A stretch of DNA of 64,000 nucleotides, from NCBI GenBank assembly GCA_028583605.1, contig CM053329.1:32326992-32390991 (forward strand), written 5' to 3'. Positions 57,799-64,000 of the stretch are shown in pieces. Within the stretch, counting starts at the first letter, position 1, and each line of letters starts with the position of its first letter. The notes under the pieces are model-generated. The model had not been told where the DNA came from. It made no database searches and saw only the letters and a list, made by a program, of their open reading frames with translations. Both the position numbers and the translations under genes were made by a program. The DNA comes from Dastarcus helophoroides. Its lineage: Eukaryota > Arthropoda > Insecta > Coleoptera > Bothrideridae.

Positions 57799-60700
57799 CG
57801 GTATCCAATCTAAGAAGCTGAGTTTCTCGCTCTTCTCTTTTGCCTTTATGCGTATATTAATGCCAGTCCCAGGGACCTAAATTTAATTAAAATTACACTC
57901 AACATGTATGTGCCTACGATTTTATTTTCCCAAGAGACACATGAAATTAGTATTATCAATATTAAGGCTATTAAAAGCAGATATATTAAATTTTAATTAA
58001 TAGCCTGAGGCTGATTGTTACCCGAAATGCTTTGATAAGCAGAAGGTAATTGAATAGAAAGAGAGAAACGTATCTAAAAGCAAGCGTTTTATCTGATGTG
58101 CCAGCTTAACACAAATTAATTTAATAAAATTTGCTAGTTTAATATTAAAAATATCTAATTTGATATTGTTGCTAGAGGACGTAAATTTGGAAACTGAAAA
58201 TTTTCCTTTGTAGAAGCCAATGAGATAATTTTAAAAACTACTTCCACATCTGGTCGAAATTCGACCTATTGATTGTCAATCTGCAATGTATAGAAATTCA
58301 ACTTATTTTTCATCTAAATTAAAGGAAATTTGTTGAAAGGCAATTTTTTTGAAATTTGGTCTTTTTCCAGAATTTCTACTTTTTATGCAATTTGAACTTT
58401 TCCAAATTATCAAATTTCTGCTAGGATTTTTTTTAAACTTCACATTAACATCGTTTTTTTAGTACAACTTTCTGAAGATATTGATTTACTTTTAATTTTC
58501 GACCTGTTTTGAACGACTTTTTTCAAACGTTAAACCTTTTCTTCCAATTTGACACATTTTCTCAAAATTTTAGCATTCTCTTGATATTTGACTTTTTAAA
58601 AATTTCGATCCTTTTGAGTATTTTGAGGTATTTGAAAATTTTGACCCTCTTAAATATTTAGACTTTTTTGAAAATTTTGACTTATTTTGAGGCATGTTGA
58701 GGTGTATAAGATGCTGACTTTTTTTTGACTGTTTATTAAAGATTTCGTATTTTTATTAAACATGTCAAAATTTCTAGGATTCTAAAAATTCTGACCTTTT
58801 AAGTATGTTACTTTTTTAAGAATATTTCGAATTTTATCGAACATGTCCATTTTAAAAATTGGATTTTTTCTTAAATCTTGACTATTTGGAACGTTGCCTT
58901 TGTCACACTATTCGGTTGTCTCAAAATTTTGAATTATTTTAAAAATTTTAATTTATTTTTAAAGGTTCTACCTTTTTTTTGAATTAAAATACAATTTTTT
59001 TGAATACAATGATTTTTGAAGAACTTCGACGTTTTCAAATTTCCACTTTTATCAAAATGTTTTAAACATTTCGACTGAAATATTTACGATATTTATGATA
59101 ATTTAGATTCTTTAAAAATGTTGACATTTTTAAATTTTCACTTTTATCAAAATTTCGATTTTTCTTAACATGTTTCAAAATTTTGACAAAGCACATATTA
59201 ACATATCATTTTTTTCTGAACATTTGTTAAGAATCTTTAGTTTATAAAATTGGTACGTACCTCCTTTAAAGATTCGTTCTTATTTAAAGTATTGCACTTT
59301 TTGAAAATTTTGATATATTTTTCATAATTCCAATTTAAATTTTTTGACTTTTTTTTTAAATATTAACACGAAACAATCTCATTCTTTAAAAACTTCGATA
59401 TTTTTCAATATTTCGAGTCTGAAACTTTTGACTTTTCAAAATATCCCAACATAATAAAATTTATATTTTTGAAAAAGAATGTGGCTTTCTATCGAAATTT
59501 TAACTTGTATTTTGAAAATTTCATTTTACACTGAACATTTCGACAATTTCTCGGAATTTTGATGTTTTTTTCCAAAATTTGGATTTATTTCTAAATTTCA
59601 TCTATTTTAAAAATATCTACTTATTTCAAACATTTGACGTGTTTTGCCATTTTTTCAAAACTTAAACATTTTTCCAAATTTTGACCTTTCGAAAATTGAA
59701 CTTCTTTTTGAAAGTTTTGGTAAAATTTTTTAATTTCCATATTTATTTATTAGGTTTCTCTTAAAAATTATGTCTTTTTTTAATTTAGAATCTTATTAAA
59801 GATATCGAACTTGTATCGCATATCCAAAATTCAAAATTGCTACATTTTTTCGGAACATTATATGTATCTTTAAAGATTATTTTTTAAATTGCAAATTTAT
59901 TTAGGTAACTCGACCTTAAACATTTTGATTTTTCAAATTTTTTAAACTTCCATTTTTTTTTAAATTTTAAATAGCCTATCTAAATATCAATTAACTTTCA
60001 ACATGCCACCTTTTTCAAAATTTTAACCCTTTTGTACCTTTTTTTTTGTACCTTTCTGTTTCTTGGAAATTTGAATTTTTTTTGAAAAATGACTGTAATT
60101 AGAAATCGTCGAATTATCAAATTCTGCTGACTTTGTTGAAAAATTTTGACTCCTGAAAATTTTCTATACTATTTTCTCTGAAAATGGTGACCGTTTCGTT
60201 CTTTAAAAGATTATTTAGAAATTTCGACTATTTCTCGAAATTTAGACGTTTCTTAAAATTTTTTTATTTTTGAAAATATAAATTTTTATTTAATTTGACT
60301 CTAAAAATTTTTCTTTTTAAAGAAATTTTAACTTGATTTAAAAATTTGAATTGTTTCGTATTTTTATTTTTCTCTAAATTTTGACTTTTTAAAATGTGAA
60401 ATTTTTTACAATTTTGGATTTCCCCAAAAATTTGATTTATTTTGATTTGCAAAATGTCTGCCTCTTTCGAAATGTTGACCTTTTACAAACTTTTCTTTTT
60501 TAAAAAGAAGTTTAAAAATTATTACTTTTTTGAAAGGTTGACTTTTTTTGATTTTGTCATTTTTCCGAAGCTCCAACTTTCTCTAGAAAGTTTCACTTTT
60601 TAAACCATTTTCAAATACTATTTCCAATTTTATGTTGTCAAAAACTTTGGCTTTCATTAAAAGTGTCCGCATTTCAAAATTTCCACTTTATTAAACATTT

Positions 60701-60889
60701 TTAGTTCATTTTGGAAGAATTTTCCTATTTTGAAAACTTTGAACTTATTTTATATGATTTGATCTATAAATTTCACGTTTTTTGTTAAATTGCGACATTT
60801 CAAACCTCCTGCTTCTTTGAAAATTTTGACATCTTAAAATTTATACTTAAGTTTAAAACCTTTAATTAATTTTCAAGATTTTGTTGACC

Positions 60890-61565
60890 TTTATAATTTT
60901 GATTTAATAAATTTCCACCTTTTGGACACGTTTTGAGTATTCGCATTAGATTTTTTTATAAAAAATTTGAGTTTTTTAAGAATCTTAATTTATTTGAAAA
61001 TATTGTCTCATTTACGGAATTTTGATTTTTTTCTTGAAAGATTTTTTTCGGAAATTTGACTATTTCATAATTTCAACGTTTCTTGATGATTACTTTAGAT
61101 TTTGACTCTATAAATTTTCACCTTTTTGACACTTTTTGAGTACTCGCTTTAGATTCTTTCATGAAAGAATTGACTTCTTTAGGAATCTGAATTTATTCAA
61201 AAATATTGTCTCTTTTACAAAATTTTGATTTTCTTTGAAGGATTTTTTCGAAATTTTGACTTTTTTTTCGAAATTTTGACTTTTCTAGACGATTACTTTA
61301 GATTTTGACTTTTCTAGACGATTACTTTAGATTTTGACTTTTCTTGACGATTACTTTAGATTTTGACTATAAATTTCCACTTTTTTGACTAGTATTGAGT
61401 ATTCATATTAGATTATTTCATAAAAATTTTGATTTTTATAAGAAATTGAATTTATTTAAAAGTATTGCCTCTTTTACCAACTTTTGCTTTTCTTTAAAAG
61501 ATTTTTTCGAATTTTGATTATTTCTTGAATTTTAGACGTTTTTTGAAGATTGTTTTAGAGTTTTG
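60890..61565 (+). repeat. Tandem repeat of ~200-260 bp, three units
   Basis: Three copies start near 60905, 61121 and 61370 with TAAATTTCCACCTTTT-like sequence, followed by GAGTATTCGCATTAGAT, then ATTTATT.AAAA.ATTG.CTC, and TTGA.GATTACTTTAGA. The middle unit is enlarged by a 29-bp subrepeat. Confidence 0.7.
61273..61361 (+). repeat. 29-bp subrepeat, three copies
   Basis: ATTTTGACTTTTCTAGACGA followed by TTACTTTAG occurs three times in a row, the last with CTTGACGA. The close match between copies shows recent expansion. Confidence 0.9.
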
Positions 61566-61650
61566 TATGTATCAAATCCTTTAGATCTTTAAATTGCTCT
61601 ATTATGGAACATTTTAATTTTTTTGAAAAATTCCACCAGTGCCGATCTAA

Positions 61651-62248
61651 ATCTCAATACAAAGAATGTCGGTGCTTCTTTTGCTAATTAATTAAAATTA
61701 GTACACTTGAAAATGCTAGCGAAATATGCATAATCATTTGTGAAGGGAAATTTTGACTTATTCGAAATTTCAAAAATAAAAATTTTCAATTTTAAATGAA
61801 AAAAATAAGATGCTACAATTTTTAGAATGAATTAAATTTTTTAAAAATATATACTTCTTAACGTTTGAAGGCATTCAATTGAATTAAATAAGAATTAAAA
61901 CAAATATATTTCGAGAAATGTTTTAAAATTAACCAAATTTTAATACGAACATTCGAGAAATAAGTAGAAGTTTAGATTTTGAAGTCTAATTTTAGGAAAG
62001 AATTTATGGTTTCCAAATAAATGCAGAGGTTTTGTAGACATTTTGGGAAAACTAAAATTTTAATTTCGGAATTTTAAAACAGTTTCGAGAAACACACAAC
62101 AATTAAAAAATAAATAATTTCAAAATTTTGCTATAAATGTACGAGTATTCAATAATCTAAAAATGTTACTCGAAACTTAATTCGTTCTGAAAAAGGGATG
62201 ATTATGGTTGTTCATATTTTAATTGGTAAAATTTAAGTCGAAAGTTAT
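61651..62248. other. AT-rich, no gene seen
   Basis: Low-complexity sequence between the repeat block and the foldback element. Confidence 0.4.
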
Positions 62249-62506
62249 ACCGCTAGTTGAAATACAGAATTTGTCCCCTGAAACCAAGAAAGATTAAAAA
62301 ACGCAACAAAGGTTGCTCTAACGCGTTTTGACAGCCAAGCTTCAGAGAAAAACTGAACCTCTCTGAAGATTACAGCTTGGCTGTCGAAACGCGTTAGAGC
62401 AACCTTTGTTGTGCTTTTTTAATCTTTCTTGGTTTCAGGGGACCAGTTCTGTAATTCAATTTTTGAAGATAGCCAAGGACCAGTCCGTTCCATCAAACCG
62501 CTAGTT
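62249..62506 (+). mobile_element. Foldback retroposon, full copy with 10-bp duplication
   Basis: The element 62259-62496 is bounded by ACCGCTAGTT at 62249-62258 and 62497-62506. It begins GAAATACAGAATTTG, has a long hairpin (about 62259-62458, arms TCCCCTGAAACCAAGAAAGA and its complement with AACAAAGGTTGCTCTAACGC inside), and ends with a 3' segment TTTTGAAGATAGCCAAGGAC CAGTCCGTTCCATCAA. The 3' segment recurs at 29990-30040 and 31060-31099 with A-rich tails, while the 5' ends differ. A perfect 10-bp duplication, constant 3' end and 5' truncation suggest retroposition rather than cut-and-paste. There is no coding capacity. Confidence 0.75.
62359..62399 (+). ncRNA. Candidate hammerhead ribozyme in foldback centre
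   Basis: CTCT (62359-62362) pairs with AGAG (62396-62399) as stem I. CTGAAGA (62363-62369) fits CUGANGA. ACAGC/GCTGT (62372-62376 with 62380-62384) is a perfect 5-bp stem II with loop TTG, then GAAA at 62386-62389, self-complementary ACGCGT (62389-62394) as stem III, and T at the cleavage position. The bases next to stem II (TT against C) do not pair, a weakness. The left arm of the same hairpin carries the mirror copy with a damaged core. Confidence 0.5.
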
Positions 62507-64000
62507 AAAATCCCGTATTACTTTTAACCAAATTAGTAATAATTAAGACACTTTTTTAGTAATAATTTCTTCTTCATGTGAGACACGCTCTGCAATTGAA
62601 ATAGGTAATCAAAGAAATAATAGATTACTTTATATTGCCACATATTGTTGTAGCATAAATGCACTAATATGACATGTGCTGAAGCCTTGTATGATACTCC
62701 TATCTACGCTTTATTATTATAGTAAATGAATCTTCATCTAACTAAGCGAATTGAGGAGAATACCTTCCTTTCAACTTTTTTTTTAGCATATGTTAGGCAT
62801 TGTTTCTTTTTTATTTCAGGATACTCCAAGAATATACCTTTATTTTTATAGAAATAACGTGTTAACTTCCTATCGATGGAGATCTCGGGCCGTGATTATG
62901 AGCTAAATTCAGGGTTGTCTCCGCATTCATAAAAAAACAAAGCTATATTTTAGGCATTAGTCCTTTTTGTTGTGTGCCTTTTATTTTGGTTGAAAGCAAC
63001 AAATTGGGGTCAAACTCTTTTAGGTTTATTGGACTTCATTGCCTTAGTTATGTCGCTCTTTCTTACGTGTTCCTGTTGCCACAAACTAAAAGCCCTTTTT
63101 GTCCACTTCGTTCTAATTATCTTCATCTGCTTTGTTAATATTTCGAGCCAAAGTTATGAGTTAACTTCGTAAGAATACATTTAAATAAATAGGAATTAAA
63201 AACAAAATAACTTTGACTATAAAGAAAAACTACTGGTTATAATTTAAATCAGTTGCATTTTCAAACATTAATAACGAAAACAAAACTATATGTTTCATGG
63301 AAATCTGAAAAGTTGGTACGCTTCCAGCTATTTGCTCTATAATAATGTTTTATTACAGTAATAGTTTCCTTGGGACATTCATAAATCTAAAACATGAATC
63401 GAACCAAAGTTATAATTCATCTGTTATATCCAGAGGCGCTGTGGCGTAGAATTATTCCTATCTGGATAAAGCAAATACAATTTTAAAAGGTAAGATCGAG
63501 CGATTACGTTTCTGCTTGTAGCTGTCACGGTTTCGATTGAAACAATTCAAAAAACAAACCTAATTTTCACACATAATCATCCGTGTTGACTTTCAATTAT
63601 TTTCAGGAGAAGGATTTTGTTCCTATTTACATAAAAAATGAAACATAATAGTGACAAAAGTAGACCCAAGACTATACTACATTAATAACTTTTGTTTTTC
63701 TAAATATTTAGGATAAAGTTGTTAAATTTTTCGATTTAACAATTCTAGAGTTGATCCGTTTTAAGATGTCATTACGTCACAAGTAAAATTCGTTTAAATT
63801 AAAATTTAAAATATGAGACCAATTTACTAACATTGTCATTGTCACACTAGGGCACCAGGAGGAAAGAATTATAAAACAGTCTAACGAATATTCACGATTG
63901 ACTTTCAAAATAATGTTTAAAATATACCTGGGGAAAATATGCAATAAAACCTAATAGAAGTATCGACTTTATTAATAATTTTAAAATTAGGTAAGTTGAC
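62507..64000. other. No gene recognised
   Basis: Moderately AT-rich. The plus frame at 62972-63172 (66 codons, hydrophobic, Cys-rich) has no known motif. No receptor TM1-TM4 exon is seen on the minus strand. Confidence 0.35.

Larger units (their letters stand above)
58230..61650. repeat. 3.4-kb T-rich degenerate repeat block
   Basis: This is the longest such block: repeated TTTTTGAAAATTTTGACTTTTTTG-like phrases on the plus strand with few G or C except in GAC/TCG positions. The right part (60890-61560) keeps a visible tandem structure. No gene. Confidence 0.65.

Noticed and set aside
57451..57880. Possible upstream receptor exon on the minus strand
   Set aside because: The translation lacks any TM1-TM4 or DRY-like pattern and the phase cannot be tied to the exon at 49291.

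Overview
The window is a repeat-dense, AT-rich stretch of an animal genome, most likely an insect. The evidence is one spliced neuropeptide receptor gene of the adipokinetic-hormone / AKH-corazonin-related-peptide / corazonin (GnRH-receptor-like) family on the minus strand, set among arthropod-type transposons. No bacterial operons, rRNA genes or CRISPR arrays are visible, and nearly all short open frames are chance or transposon debris.

The host gene runs right to left. Five 3' coding exons can be chained in one continuous frame with GT-AG junctions: extracellular loop 2 plus TM5 (49087-49291), loop 3 plus TM6 (46060-46204), TM7 with NPLLY (30826-31007), and two C-terminal tail exons (16785-16900, 16061-16291). 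Introns are about 2.9, 15.1, 13.9 and 0.5 kb. TM1-TM4 were not found; they probably lie beyond 64000.

The rest is mobile DNA, mostly in the introns and flanks. From left to right: a 0.75-kb hAT-type deletion element (2754-3507); a Ty3/Gypsy element (4038-8694) with two LTRs that look identical, broken gag/protease/integrase, no reverse transcriptase and a 23-copy 82-bp array before its 3' LTR; a LINE 3' end (near 9800); a LINE RT scrap (near 13000); a 563-bp piggyBac relic between TTAA sites (13333-13895); three solo LTRs of one family (14347, 17328, 20184), two with perfect and one with near-perfect 4-bp target duplications; a tRNA-derived SINE head (near 28900); four long-inverted-repeat TA-flanked elements packed into 34844-40890; a LINE graveyard with a 530-bp palindrome (52220-55930); and a small foldback retroposon family (18556, 29922, 31027, 62259).

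The most unusual signal is a set of hammerhead-ribozyme-like motifs at four places (1320, 42036, both arms of the palindrome at 53774/54242, and the foldback at 62359). They share the order stem I, CUGANGA-like core, stem II, GAAA, very short stem III, cleavage triplet. Several have a self-complementary stem III, as expected of ribozymes acting as dimers. The core is intact at 54242 and 62359 and decayed elsewhere.

Long intervals (8.7-9.7, 12.1-12.9, 17.7-19.2, 24.4-27.7, 31.2-34.4, 39.2-39.9, 40.9-41.8, 47.4-48.9 and 58.2-61.7 kb) consist of degenerate quasi-repeats built on a theme like TTTTGAAAATTTCGAC, with strong strand asymmetry. At 60.9-61.6 kb a recognisable tandem repeat of about 200-260 bp is still visible inside one of them.
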